From positions 496,001 to 560,000 of the forward strand of contig NZ_JARXLA010000002.1 of assembly GCF_029872155.1 (NCBI RefSeq): 64,000 nucleotides of DNA, read 5' to 3'. Origin of the DNA: Hyphomicrobium sp. D-2 (GTDB lineage Bacteria; Pseudomonadota; Alphaproteobacteria; Rhizobiales; Hyphomicrobiaceae). The notes beneath the pieces are model-generated. The model was not told where the DNA came from and ran no database searches. It was given only the letters and a program-made list of their open reading frames with translations. The position numbers and the translations under genes are program-made. How positions within the stretch are numbered: the first letter of the stretch is position 1; each line of letters starts with the position of its first letter. Of the stretch, positions 24,760-33,824 are shown piece by piece.

Positions 24760-25473
24760 ATGAGCCAGGATGCCTTGAAAGTCGCAGCGGCTGAGCAGGC
24801 GCTGGAATACATCGAAGAGGGCATGCGCGTCGGCCTGGGCACCGGTTCGACGGCGGCAAAGTTTGTTGAAGCTCTCGGCCGCAAGGTGGCGCAGGGCTTC
24901 AAGGTGACGTGCGTGGCGACCTCGGAAGTCACGCAGGCTCAGGCGCTGGCACTGGGCATTCCGATGTCGACGCTGGACGATCAGCCCTATCTCGACATTA
25001 CCGTTGATGGCGCCGACGAGATCGATGGCGCGTTGCGTCTCATCAAGGGCGGTGGTGGTGCGTTGCTGCGCGAGAAGATCGTTGCGGCGGCATCGGGCGG
25101 CATGATCGTGATCGCGGACGCATCCAAGCAGGTTGAAACGCTGGGCGCATTTCCGCTGCCGCTGGAGGTGGTGCCGTTCGGTCTGGCCGCAACGCGCAAC
25201 ATGATCTCGGCGCTGGCGATGGATGTCGGCTGCGAGGGTGATATCCGCATGCGCACGCTGTCGGATGGCGCGCCGTTTCGCACCGATAGCGGCAATCTCA
25301 TTCTCGACTGCCATTTTGGCCGCATCCCTACGCCGGAAGAACTGGACGAGGCGCTGAAGCTGGTGCCGGGCGTGGTGGAAAATGGCCTGTTCATTGGCAT
25401 CGCCGATCTTGCCATCATTGCAGGCAGCGACGGCTTGACGGTTATCGGCGCTGAGGAAAGCGACTTCCCATGA
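24760..25473 (+). CDS. rpiA: Ribose-5-phosphate isomerase A
   Basis: This 237-residue enzyme interconverts ribose 5-phosphate and ribulose 5-phosphate in the non-oxidative pentose phosphate pathway. Family motifs are complete: 'GLGTGSTA' (phosphate binding, residues 25-32), 'TVDGADEID' with the catalytic aspartates (81-89), and '[11 protein letters not shown]' with the catalytic glutamate and lysine (96-106). The C-terminal '[20 protein letters not shown]' is typical. The start is fixed by 'ctggggagagccacg' immediately before the ATG. Its stop codon overlaps the first possible start of the next gene (ATGA), so the two are probably translationally coupled. Confidence 0.95.
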   Translation: MSQDALKVAAAEQALEYIEEGMRVGLGTGSTAAKFVEALGRKVAQGFKVTCVATSEVTQAQALALGIPMSTLDDQPYLDITVDGADEIDGALRLIKGGGGALLREKIVAAASGGMIVIADASKQVETLGAFPLPLEVVPFGLAATRNMISALAMDVGCEGDIRMRTLSDGAPFRTDSGNLILDCHFGRIPTPEELDEALKLVPGVVENGLFIGIADLAIIAGSDGLTVIGAEESDFP

Positions 25474-26000
25474 TCTCCAGCAAATTCCGCGCTTCAGGTT
25501 TTGAGATGCGTCGTTCACTGACGGCGTACGTGGTTGCGCTCGGCGTGTTGGTTAGCGCTGCAATGATCGCGGGCGTTCCGGCCTATGCCGAGGACGCCGC
25601 CGCTGGCCTTGAAGCACAGCGCATCGCCGCCGCCCATGAGTTGATGGAAGTGACGGGCGTTAATGCGCAGCTCGACGGCATGGTCGATATCATGTCGCAA
25701 GGCTTCCGCAAGGGAGCTGGCGATGCGGGTGGTAAAACTGCCGCCGATAAAGCGGGTGAGGAATTCGACCGCTTCATGCAGCGGATGCTTTCCTATCGTC
25801 AGGCGATGCTTGATGACTTTGCCAAGATGTACGCGGATCGCTTCACGCTGGAAGAACTGCGCGCCGTGACCGAGTTCTATCGCTCGGATGCGGGACAGAA
25901 ATTCATCAAGGCGATGCCGGAACTGATGCAGCAGGGTGGCCAGCTTGGCATCAAGTACAGCCAGAAGGCGCTGCAGGACATGAAGGACGCCAAGCCCTGA
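25470..26000 (+). CDS. Exported DUF2059 protein
   Basis: This 176-residue protein (or 164, from ATG 25506) carries a signal peptide '[27 protein letters not shown]', then a helical DUF2059 domain ('[55 protein letters not shown]'). DUF2059 proteins are periplasmic with unknown function and typically lie between rpiA and gor in this bacterial group. The first ATG overlaps the rpiA stop, which argues for coupling. The second ATG gives a more standard signal peptide. It ends 40 bases before the gor start. Confidence 0.85.
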   Translation: MISSKFRASGFEMRRSLTAYVVALGVLVSAAMIAGVPAYAEDAAAGLEAQRIAAAHELMEVTGVNAQLDGMVDIMSQGFRKGAGDAGGKTAADKAGEEFDRFMQRMLSYRQAMLDDFAKMYADRFTLEELRAVTEFYRSDAGQKFIKAMPELMQQGGQLGIKYSQKALQDMKDAKP

Positions 26001-26040
26001 GCGGCAGGTGACGGCACCAGGCGAAAGATGGCGGGCAAGC

Positions 26041-27426
26041 ATGACGACGCAATATGATTACGACCTGTTCGTCATCGGTGCCGGATCGGGCGGTGTCCGC
26101 GCCGGCCGTATCGCTGCGGGATATGGCGCGCGCGTTGCCATCGCCGAGGAATATCGCATCGGTGGCACGTGCGTGATCCGCGGCTGCGTACCGAAGAAAC
26201 TTTATGTTTATGCCAGCCGCTTTGCCGATGAGTTTGAGGACGCGCGCGGCTTTGGCTGGAACGTCGGCGAGGTTTCGTTTGACTGGCCAACGCTGGTTGC
26301 CGCCAAAAACCGTGAGTTGAACCGGCTGGAGGAGGCCTATCGCGGCACGCTTGGCCGGGCGGGTGTTGAGGTCATTCCTGAGCGCGCAACCGTTGCGGGA
26401 CCGAACGCCGTGCGGCTGGAAACGTCCGGCCGTACCGTAACGGCGGGCAAGATCCTGATCGCGACCGGTGCAACGCCGTGGCTGGGCCCGGACATTCCGG
26501 GGCTTGAGCATGTCATCACCTCTAACGAGGCGTTCGATCTGCCAGAGTTGCCAAAGAGCATCGTGATTGCCGGCGGCGGTTACATCGCGCTTGAGTTCGC
26601 CGGCATCTTCGCGCGGCTGGGCGTCGAGACGACGATTGTCTATCGTGGTGACAAGGTACTGCGCGGTTTCGACGAAGATCTGCGCGACCGTCTGATGGAC
26701 GCTTACGCCAAGAGCGGCATCCGCTTCTGTCTCGGCCATATCTTTACGCGCATCGAGAAAACCGATGCTGGCGTCGTCGGGCATCTGTCGAACGGCGAGA
26801 CTGTAACGGCCGACCACATCATGTTCGCCATTGGCCGCACGCCCAACACGCGCGGGCTGGGGCTTGAAAATGTGGGTGTCGAGCGCGGCTGGAACGGACA
26901 TATCGTCGTCGATGAATATTCCAGAACGTCGGTCGAAAGCATCTTCGCGGTTGGTGATGTGACGGACCGTCTGGCGCTGACACCGGCTGCAATTCGCGAA
27001 GGACACGCGTTTGCCGACACCGAGTTTGGTGGCAACCCGCGCATGGTCGAACACACGATGATCCCGACGGCGGTATTTTCGACGCCTGAGGTTGCAAGCG
27101 TCGGATTGCCGGAGCATCTGGCGCGGGAGCGCTGTGCTGAACTGCACATTTACAAGGCGTCGTTCCGGCCGATGAAGGCAACGCTGTCGGGTCGCGATGA
27201 GCGCATGTTCATGAAGCTGATCGTCGATGGCGAAAGCAACAAGGTGATCGGCTGTCACGTGCTGGGTGAAGACGCGGGCGAGATCATTCAGATGGCGGCG
27301 ATTGCGCTGCGCATGGGCGCAACCAAGGCCGACTTTGACAACACCATGCCCTTGCATCCAAGCAGCGCCGAAGAGCTTGTGACCATGCGCGAGAAATGGA
27401 TTGCGCCGACGGAAGCCGCCGGTTGA
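26041..27426 (+). CDS. gor: Glutathione-disulfide reductase
   Basis: This 461-residue flavoprotein reduces oxidised glutathione with NADPH in the cytoplasm. The FAD-binding 'VIGAGSGGVRAGR' (11-23), the redox-active disulfide 'GTCVIRGCVPKK' (C44 and C49), the second Rossmann motif 'IAGGGYIALEFAG' (NADPH site) and the C-terminal 'MPLHPSSAEELVTM' with the catalytic histidine and glutamate are all present. The C-x4-C spacing and the tail separate Gor from dihydrolipoamide dehydrogenase and mercuric reductase. It lies in a rpiA-DUF2059-gor-SDR run, all rightward. The ATG at 26041 was chosen over an in-frame start 11 codons upstream on family alignment. Confidence 0.95.
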   Translation: MTTQYDYDLFVIGAGSGGVRAGRIAAGYGARVAIAEEYRIGGTCVIRGCVPKKLYVYASRFADEFEDARGFGWNVGEVSFDWPTLVAAKNRELNRLEEAYRGTLGRAGVEVIPERATVAGPNAVRLETSGRTVTAGKILIATGATPWLGPDIPGLEHVITSNEAFDLPELPKSIVIAGGGYIALEFAGIFARLGVETTIVYRGDKVLRGFDEDLRDRLMDAYAKSGIRFCLGHIFTRIEKTDAGVVGHLSNGETVTADHIMFAIGRTPNTRGLGLENVGVERGWNGHIVVDEYSRTSVESIFAVGDVTDRLALTPAAIREGHAFADTEFGGNPRMVEHTMIPTAVFSTPEVASVGLPEHLARERCAELHIYKASFRPMKATLSGRDERMFMKLIVDGESNKVIGCHVLGEDAGEIIQMAAIALRMGATKADFDNTMPLHPSSAEELVTMREKWIAPTEAAG

Positions 27427-27456
27427 TTTGATATCCGATAGTTGGAGAGTTTCTGA

Positions 27457-28212
27457 ATGGCCCGTTTGAAGGACAAGATTGCGCTCGTCACCGGTTCGGC
27501 TGCGGGTATCGGACTTGCAACGATTGAGCGCCTCGCCGCTGAGGGCGCGCATGTCTATGTTACCGATGTTGACGGTGCGGGCGCTGAAAAGGCCGCTGCT
27601 GCGCTCGTAGCCAAGGGCCTGCACGCGACGGCGATGACGGTTGACGTTTCACGCGGGCAGGACGTTACGGCGCTGGTGCGCGCGATTGAGCAACAGCACG
27701 GCCAGCTTGACGTTGTGGTGAACAACGCGGGCATCAACGTGCGCACTGATTTCCGCAACATGTCGGATGCCGACTGGGTGAGACTGCGCGAAGTGAACCT
27801 TGATGGCATGGTTCGCATCGCACGTGACACGTTTCCGCTGATGAAGGCGTCGGGCAAGGCGTCGCTGATCAATCTGGCGTCGATCATGGGCCATCGCGGC
27901 ATGCGCACGCTGGCAGCCTATGGCGCCACCAAGGGGGCGATGTCGGCGCTGACGCGTGGGCTGGCGGTCGAATATGCCCCGTTCGGCATCCGCGTGAATG
28001 CGCTGGCGCCGGGCTTCATCGAAACCGCGCTGACCGAGCGCGTGCTGCGCATCGAGGCGTTTTCGAAGGCATTGCTGGAGCAGACGCCGCTGCGCCGCTT
28101 CGGTTCGGGCGAGGATGTCGCCAACGCGGTGCTGTTCTTTGCGTCCGACGAAAGCGCGTACATTACCGGAGCGGAACTCGCGATCGACGGCGGCATGCAG
28201 GCGGCGCTTTAA
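27457..28212 (+). CDS. Short-chain dehydrogenase/reductase
   Basis: This 251-residue classical SDR contains the nucleotide-binding 'TGSAAGIG' (residues 12-19), 'NNAG' (89-92), and the catalytic serine, tyrosine and lysine (S142 and 'YGATK' with Y155 and K159). The C-terminal 'ITGAELAIDGGMQAAL' is the common SDR end. It probably oxidises or reduces a hydroxyl or keto group using NAD(P). The first beta-alpha turn keeps an aspartate after strand two ('VTDVDG'), favouring NAD. The substrate is unknown. It starts 30 bases after gor behind 'ttggagag', and it ends 33 bases from the convergent ligase gene. Confidence 0.9.
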   Translation: MARLKDKIALVTGSAAGIGLATIERLAAEGAHVYVTDVDGAGAEKAAAALVAKGLHATAMTVDVSRGQDVTALVRAIEQQHGQLDVVVNNAGINVRTDFRNMSDADWVRLREVNLDGMVRIARDTFPLMKASGKASLINLASIMGHRGMRTLAAYGATKGAMSALTRGLAVEYAPFGIRVNALAPGFIETALTERVLRIEAFSKALLEQTPLRRFGSGEDVANAVLFFASDESAYITGAELAIDGGMQAAL

Positions 28213-28245
28213 TCTGGCCGCGGCGCAGGCACGCCGCTTCGCTCT

Positions 28246-29385
28246 TCACACGTCGCAGCCTTCCACCGTTTCGGCGATGAGACCATCGACGACGCCGACG
28301 AGAGCTTCCGCCTGCGTTGCGCCCAGCGATTGCAGATGGCGATAGCGCGTCACCTGGCGGTCGGCGCTGGTGCCGCCGGTGGCGATGTTCAGCGCGTGGC
28401 GCACTTCGCGTTCGCAGCCGAGTGCGGCGGCATCTTCGGCCAGCAATCCGACGAGTTCCGTAATCAGTGTCGCGAACGGCACCAGCTTGCCCTGGCCGAA
28501 ATCGAACAGGGTTTCGGAGACACCATAGCGCTGCGCGCGCCAGCGGTTTTCCTCGATCAGGAACGCGGGGTATGAGCGCCATTTCTGATTGGCGCGGCGC
28601 AGGCGATACAGCATCCGCAGCGTGCAGGCATAGAGCGCGGCGATGCTCAGAGCATCGTCCAGCCGCGTGCACACGTCGGTGACGCGCATCTCCAGCGTCG
28701 GGAAGCGGGCGGAGGGCCGCAGATCCCACCAGATCTTGGTCGCGTCCTCGATCACGCCGTTGCGCAGCAGCACATCGATGGTGCGCTCATACTCGGTGAA
28801 GCTTTCAAAGCGCTGCGGCAGGCCGGTGCGCGGTAGCTCATGGAACACCGCGAGGCGGTAGCTCTTGAGGCCGGTGTCTTCGCCCTGCCAGAACGGCGAT
28901 GAGGTGGAAAGCATCAGAAAGTGGGGCAGGAAGTATCGCACCTGATTCATCAGGTCTATGCGCATGTCCGGGTCGTCGATGGCCACATGCACATGCATGC
29001 CGCAGATCGCCAGCCGCCGCCCGATGCCGCCGAAATCTTCCGCCAGCGCCTGATAGCGGGGCTTGGGGGTGGTCTCCAGTCCTGAGCGATCGGCGAAGGG
29101 ATGGGTGGAGGCGGCGATGGGGGCCATGCCGAAACGCGCAGCAATCCGCGCGATGGTGCCCCGCAGCCGCGCCAGCTCCTTCCGCGCCGCCGCAAAATCA
29201 TTGTGAACGCTGGTGCCGACCTCGATCTGGGAGCGGAAAAACTCCGGGGCAACCTGCTTGCCCAGCTCCGCCTCGCTGATCCGCATCAGTTCTTCCGGGG
29301 CGGGTGCGAAGTGGCGCGATTCCAGGTCGACGAGGTGGTATTCTTCCTCGATCCCAAAGGTAAACGAAGGTGCCATGGTGCCCAT
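28246..29385 (-). CDS. YbdK-type carboxylate-amine ligase (glutamate-cysteine ligase 2 family)
   Basis: This protein of 379 residues belongs to the GCS2/YbdK group of glutamate-cysteine ligase-like proteins. N-terminal 'FGIEEEYHLVDL' and middle 'CGMHVHVAI' are the metal and ATP-binding signatures, followed by 'LRPSARFPTLEMRVTDVCTRL'. Members catalyse ATP-dependent amide-bond formation, and E. coli YbdK has weak gamma-glutamylcysteine synthetase activity. The actual substrate here is not known. Its position beside gor suggests thiol metabolism, though the two genes converge. AAGGAG lies just before the ATG at 29385, which fixes the start. The N-terminus and all landmark residues are intact. 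Confidence 0.88.
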   Translation of the reverse strand: MGTMAPSFTFGIEEEYHLVDLESRHFAPAPEELMRISEAELGKQVAPEFFRSQIEVGTSVHNDFAAARKELARLRGTIARIAARFGMAPIAASTHPFADRSGLETTPKPRYQALAEDFGGIGRRLAICGMHVHVAIDDPDMRIDLMNQVRYFLPHFLMLSTSSPFWQGEDTGLKSYRLAVFHELPRTGLPQRFESFTEYERTIDVLLRNGVIEDATKIWWDLRPSARFPTLEMRVTDVCTRLDDALSIAALYACTLRMLYRLRRANQKWRSYPAFLIEENRWRAQRYGVSETLFDFGQGKLVPFATLITELVGLLAEDAAALGCEREVRHALNIATGGTSADRQVTRYRHLQSLGATQAEALVGVVDGLIAETVEGCDV

Positions 29386-29533
29386 GCAGTGCTCCTTGAA
29401 CCTATGCGATCGGAGCATGGCCGGAATACTGGTCAGGCCGCCCGAGGTAGCTTATATGCTGCGACTACTGGCATAATGATTTAAAACCGATGCGCTTGCG
29501 TTACCGCGCTGGCGCGCCGAAGGAGTTTTGGAA

Positions 29534-30934
29534 ATGGCGGCAAACTGGTCTCCGGACAGTTGGAGGAGCAAGCCGATCGTTCAGGTTCCGGATTACCCGG
29601 ATCTGGCGGCTTTGGCTGATGTCGAGGCTAAGATCGCTTCTTTTCCGCCGCTGGTGTTCGCCGGTGAGGCAGACAAGCTGAAGCGCGCACTGGGTGAAGT
29701 GGCCCAGGGCAAGGCCTTCCTGTTGCAGGGCGGCGACTGCGCTGAAAGCTTCGCTGAGCATGGCGCCAACCATATCCGCGAGCTGTTCCGCGTCTTCCTG
29801 CAGATGGCGGTTGTGCTGACCTATGCCGGCGGCGTGCCGGTGGTGAAGGTTGGCCGCATCGCGGGCCAGTTCGCCAAGCCACGTTCCTCGTCCACCGAGA
29901 CGCGTGACGGTGTGGAACTGCCCAGCTATCGCGGCGACATCATCAACGGTGGCGGCTTCACCGAGGCAGAGCGCATCCCCGATCCGCAGCGCCAGCTTGA
30001 GGCCTATCGCCAGTCGGCAGCGACGCTGAACCTGTTGCGCGCGTTCTCCGAGGGTGGCTATGCCAGCCTGGACAACGTGCTGCGCTGGCTGCTCGACTTC
30101 GAGCACAAGAGCCCGTTCGGCCAGAAGTATCACGAGATGGGCGAGCAGATTCACACCGCGCTGCGGTTCATGGAATCGTGCGGCGTCACTCCAGAAACCG
30201 TGCCTGCGCTGGGTCGGACGGCATTTTACACCAGCCACGAAGCGCTGCTGCTCGGCTATGAGCAGGCGCTTGTGCGCCGGGACGAGGCTGGCGGCAGCCA
30301 GGCGCCCTATGCAACTTCGGGCCATATGCTCTGGATCGGCGACCGCACGCGGCAGCCCGATCACGCGCATATCGAGTTCTGTCGTGGCGTGCGCAATCCG
30401 ATCGGCATCAAGGTCGGCCCGTCGCTGGATGCCGATGGCTTGCTGCGCCTGATCGACATTCTGAACCCGACCGACGAGCCGGGCCGTCTGACGCTGATCT
30501 GCCGCTTCGGCGCCGACAAGGTCGAGAAGCATCTGCCGGGGCTGATCCGTGCCGTGGAGCGTGATGGCCGCATAGTGCTGTGGTCGTGCGATCCGATGCA
30601 CGGCAACACGATCAGCGCCACCAATGGCTTCAAGACGCGTCCGTTCGAGCGCATTCTGAAGGAGGCCGAGAGCTTCTTCGACATCCACCGCGCCGAGGGC
30701 ACCTATGCCGGCGGCATCCATGTCGAGATGACCGGCTCACCGGTGACGGAATGCACGGGCGGCGCCGCGGCCAACATCTCCGAGGCGCAGCTGAAGGAGC
30801 GTTACGACACGCTCTGCGATCCGCGTCTCAATGCCGATCAGTCGCTGGAGCTGGCTTTCCTGATCGCCGAGCGGCTGAAGCAGGAGCGTGAAGAGGCTTT
30901 GCGCGCACCTGAGCCGCTGGTCGCGCTGGGCTGA
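29534..30934 (+). CDS. aroG: 3-deoxy-7-phosphoheptulonate synthase, class II
   Basis: This 466-residue class II DAHP synthase condenses phosphoenolpyruvate and erythrose 4-phosphate, the first step of aromatic amino-acid synthesis. '[11 protein letters not shown]' holds the metal-ligand cysteine (C69), and the family blocks '[14 protein letters not shown]', '[28 protein letters not shown]', '[16 protein letters not shown]', '[12 protein letters not shown]' and '[15 protein letters not shown]' follow in order. Length and blocks are normal for the class. An ATG at 29534 follows 'aaggag' at about ten bases. TTG at 29528 is an alternative. An intrinsic terminator follows the stop. The divergent ligase gene shares the 148-base upstream region. 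Confidence 0.95.
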   Translation: MAANWSPDSWRSKPIVQVPDYPDLAALADVEAKIASFPPLVFAGEADKLKRALGEVAQGKAFLLQGGDCAESFAEHGANHIRELFRVFLQMAVVLTYAGGVPVVKVGRIAGQFAKPRSSSTETRDGVELPSYRGDIINGGGFTEAERIPDPQRQLEAYRQSAATLNLLRAFSEGGYASLDNVLRWLLDFEHKSPFGQKYHEMGEQIHTALRFMESCGVTPETVPALGRTAFYTSHEALLLGYEQALVRRDEAGGSQAPYATSGHMLWIGDRTRQPDHAHIEFCRGVRNPIGIKVGPSLDADGLLRLIDILNPTDEPGRLTLICRFGADKVEKHLPGLIRAVERDGRIVLWSCDPMHGNTISATNGFKTRPFERILKEAESFFDIHRAEGTYAGGIHVEMTGSPVTECTGGAAANISEAQLKERYDTLCDPRLNADQSLELAFLIAERLKQEREEALRAPEPLVALG

Positions 30935-30986
30935 GCTAAGATATGAGCGGCGGCAGTGGGCCGTCGCAACGAAGAAAATGCGATGC

Positions 30987-31024
30987 AACGGCCGGTGAGG
31001 AAACTCGTCGGCCGTTTTGCTTTG
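30987..31024 (+). terminator. Intrinsic terminator after the DAHP synthase gene
   Basis: AACGGCCG and CGGCCGTT form an 8-bp stem, extended by an inner GAG/CTC around a GAAA loop, and end in ttgctttg. It lies 53 bases after the stop codon, on the plus strand. Confidence 0.75.
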
Positions 31025-31107
31025 CCCATTGAAGTACGCGCGCGCGAAGATGTGTGCCGGCGACAAGCGAAGAAGGTTCGGGCTGAGCGACGGCGTGCAA
31101 GCACGCG

Positions 31108-31150
31108 GCACCATAGGTGGGATTCGAACCTGCGATCGCCGAGCAGTCGC
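31108..31150 (-). other. tRNA 3'-end-like fragment
   Basis: The minus strand reads GCAGGTTCGAATCCCACC followed by TATGGTGCC, which has the look of a T-arm and acceptor end with the invariant TTCGAAT loop. The T-stem has only three of five pairs, and no D-arm or anticodon arm can be found upstream. I read it as a degenerate tRNA remnant, or chance. Confidence 0.3.
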
Positions 31151-31217
31151 CCGTGTTGTTTGTCGTGGTTAGCCGCCAAACTCCTGCACACATTGATCGC
31201 GTCACACAGCGCTTGGC

Positions 31218-33335
31218 CTAGGCGGCGCGGAACAGGCGCACGGCTTCATCGCATTCGAAGATGTACAGCAGCGTGCGCAGCGCCTGACCGCGCGGCGTCG
31301 ACAACATCGGATCGGCGGCCAAAAGCATGCGGGCGTCATCGCGCGCGGCTTCCAGCAGATCGGCAAAGCCCGGCACCTCTGCAACGCGAAAACCGGGCGT
31401 GCCGCTCTGGCGTGCGCCCAGCACCTCGCCGCCGCCGCGCAGCTCCAGATCCTTTTCGGCGATGAGAAAGCCGTCTTCGGTTTCTTCCATCATCTCCAGT
31501 CGTGCGCGCGCGGTCTCGCCCAGCGGCGCCTTGTACAGCAGCATGCAGAAGCTTTCACGCTGACCGCGCCCGACGCGACCGCGCAACTGATGCAACTGCG
31601 CCAGACCGAAACGCTCGGCGTGCTCGATCACCATGATGTTGGCGTTGGGCACGTTGACGCCGACCTCGATCACGGTAGTGGCGACGAGAATTTTTAGCTG
31701 GCCGTCCGCGAACGCAGCCATCGCCGCATCCTTAGCCGTGGCGGCCATTGCGCCGTGCAACAGGCCGACATTCTCCGCGCCAAATATCTGCGCCAGATGC
31801 GCGTGGCGTTCCTCAGCGGCGGCAAGATCGGAAACGTCGGACGATTCAATCAGCGGGCAGACCCAATAAACCTGCGCACCCTCGGCCAGCTGAGAGCGTA
31901 AGCGCTCTATCAGCTTTTCCATCGAATCCGTCGGCAGCTTGCGCGTCACGATTGGTTTGCGGCCCGGCGGCTTTTCCGTCAGACGCGAAACGTCGAGATC
32001 GCCGTAATGCGTCATCACCAGCGTGCGCGGAATGGGCGTTGCGGTCATCACCAGCACGTCGGTGCCCTTGGCGCCGCCCTTCGACTGCAACGACAGACGC
32101 TGATGCACGCCGAAACGGTGCTGCTCGTCGATAACCGCGAAGGCGAGGTCGTGGAACAGTACATCGGGCTGGAACAGCGCGTGCGTGCCGATGATGATGT
32201 CGATCTCGCCCGACGCCAGCCGCTTCAGAATTTCGGTGCGGATGCGGCCCTTTTCGCGTCCCGTCAGCAGACCGATGCGCAAACCGGCCTGCTCCGCCAG
32301 TGGCGCCATGGTTTCCAGATGCTGACGTGCGAGCACTTCCGTTGGCGCCATCAACGCCGCCTGCGCACCCGATTCCACCGCGATCGCCATCGCCATCAGT
32401 GCGACTACGGTTTTGCCGGAGCCAACGTCGCCCTGTAGCAGGCGCAGCATGCGGCGCGGCGCGGCCATGTCGGCCTCAATCTCGCGCAGGGCATCGCGTT
32501 GCGAGTTGGTGAGCTTGAAGGGCAGGGCGGCGCTTACGCGCGTGCGCACGCTGCCATCGCCGGTGACGCTGCGGCCGGGGCGGTTCTTGAAGTTCTGCCG
32601 CACCAGCGCCAGAGCAATCTGCCCCGCCAGCAGTTCATCATAGGCGAGACGCTGACACGGTGGGCCGGAAGCGGAAATGTCTTCGGCATCTTGGGGACGG
32701 TGCAGCCGTTGCAGTGCCTCATCGAACGTCGGCCAGGCGCGCTTTACCAGCCACGTCGGCTCCTGCCATTCCGGCACCGGCGCCAGCTTGTCGACAGCCT
32801 GGCGCGCGGCCTTCTGCACAATCTTGCCGGAAAGGCCCGCCGTCAGCGGATACACCGGCTCCAGCAACGGCAGATCATCGCGCGCTTCCGGCGGCACGAT
32901 GTAATCGGGATGCGTCATCTGCAGCTTGTCGGTGTAGCGCTCCACGCGGCCCGAAACATAGCGCTCCTCACCGACGGGAAGCTGCCGCTCGATGAACTTG
33001 CGCTCGGCATGGAAGAACACCAGATCCAGCTTGCCGGTGTCGTCCTCAACGCGCACCCGATAAGGCGCGCGGGATTTGCCCCGGGGTGGCGCGGCATGTT
33101 TCAGCACCCGCACTTTCAGCGTGGCGATGCTGCCCGGAACGGCATCGGCGATGGAGGGCTCTGCGCGGCGATCGACAACGCCGGTCGGCAGATGCCACAA
33201 CAGATCCATCACCCGCGGCTCGGTGATGCCTGCGGGCAGGTTGACGCACTTCTTCATAAGCAGAAGCAGGCGCGGCCCAATCCCGGAAAGGGATTGCAGC
33301 GAAGCGAACAGGGGCGTCAACTCATGGGGCCGCAT
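31218..33335 (-). CDS. recG: ATP-dependent DNA helicase RecG
   Basis: This 705-residue SF2 helicase remodels stalled replication forks and D-loops. The N-terminal wedge/OB domain ('GVVDRRAEPSIADAV', 'PPRGKSRAPYRVRVEDDTGKLDLVFF') is followed by the helicase core: 'LLQGDVGSGKTVVAL' (Walker A, near residue 300), 'FAVIDEQHRFGVHQR' (motif II DEQH, near 400), 'TATPIPRTL' (motif III), 'QLRGRVGRGQRESFC' (motif VI). The Phe/Arg-rich C-terminal part is intact. It is divergent from sdhE-mfd with 189 bases between the starts. The ATG at 33335 was chosen over one five codons upstream on family alignment. Confidence 0.96.
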   Translation of the reverse strand: MRPHELTPLFASLQSLSGIGPRLLLLMKKCVNLPAGITEPRVMDLLWHLPTGVVDRRAEPSIADAVPGSIATLKVRVLKHAAPPRGKSRAPYRVRVEDDTGKLDLVFFHAERKFIERQLPVGEERYVSGRVERYTDKLQMTHPDYIVPPEARDDLPLLEPVYPLTAGLSGKIVQKAARQAVDKLAPVPEWQEPTWLVKRAWPTFDEALQRLHRPQDAEDISASGPPCQRLAYDELLAGQIALALVRQNFKNRPGRSVTGDGSVRTRVSAALPFKLTNSQRDALREIEADMAAPRRMLRLLQGDVGSGKTVVALMAMAIAVESGAQAALMAPTEVLARQHLETMAPLAEQAGLRIGLLTGREKGRIRTEILKRLASGEIDIIIGTHALFQPDVLFHDLAFAVIDEQHRFGVHQRLSLQSKGGAKGTDVLVMTATPIPRTLVMTHYGDLDVSRLTEKPPGRKPIVTRKLPTDSMEKLIERLRSQLAEGAQVYWVCPLIESSDVSDLAAAEERHAHLAQIFGAENVGLLHGAMAATAKDAAMAAFADGQLKILVATTVIEVGVNVPNANIMVIEHAERFGLAQLHQLRGRVGRGQRESFCMLLYKAPLGETARARLEMMEETEDGFLIAEKDLELRGGGEVLGARQSGTPGFRVAEVPGFADLLEAARDDARMLLAADPMLSTPRGQALRTLLYIFECDEAVRLFRAA

Positions 33336-33524
33336 TGGCCAGCGCCTCAACGAAAACAGACAGAAATGCCAAAGCGCCGCAGTGGATAGGGAAGTGCGGT
33401 TCCGCGCGCCCTTTGCGCAATAGAAAACGGGCGTTATATCAACGCCCGAGGCCGCTGCGAGGGTGGCGGCCGCTCAGCGCGGCGTCAAGCCTTGCGCGCC
33501 GGTTATCCAAGAAAGCGGTTGTTC

Positions 33525-33824
33525 ATGCACGACGATCTTCAAATCCGCCGCCGCCGTGCTGCCTATCGGGCTGCACACCGGGGCACCAAGGAGATGGACA
33601 TCGTGCTGGGGCGCTATGCGGATGCACACCTTGAAAGCATGACCGCCGAGGCGCTGACGGTGTTTGAAGAACTGCTGGCTGAGGCCGATCCCATCATCAC
33701 GCGCTGGTTTACAGCCGGGACGGACGGTGAGGAAGCCGGGCAACTGACGGCGCTTGTCGCGGACCTGCGCGCCTTTCACGGACTGGAGCACGGCGTCTCC
33801 GGTGTTTTTCTGGAGACGAGATGA
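33525..33824 (+). CDS. sdhE: Succinate dehydrogenase assembly factor SdhE
   Basis: This 99-residue protein of the SdhE/DUF339 family helps attach FAD covalently to succinate dehydrogenase. The family motif 'RGTKEMD' (residues 19-25, with the RGxxE core) sits in the first helix pair and is followed by 'GRYADAHLE' and 'FEELLAEADPIITRWF'. The small all-helical size is normal. The ATG at 33525 was chosen on family length. Its stop overlaps the mfd start (ATGA at 33821), a common arrangement in Hyphomicrobiales, so the two genes are probably cotranscribed and coupled. Confidence 0.92.
   Translation: MHDDLQIRRRRAAYRAAHRGTKEMDIVLGRYADAHLESMTAEALTVFEELLAEADPIITRWFTAGTDGEEAGQLTALVADLRAFHGLEHGVSGVFLETR

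Noticed and set aside
25951-27624. 557-codon minus-strand frame opposite gor
   Set aside because: A shadow of the gor gene; no family match and a composition typical of antisense frames.
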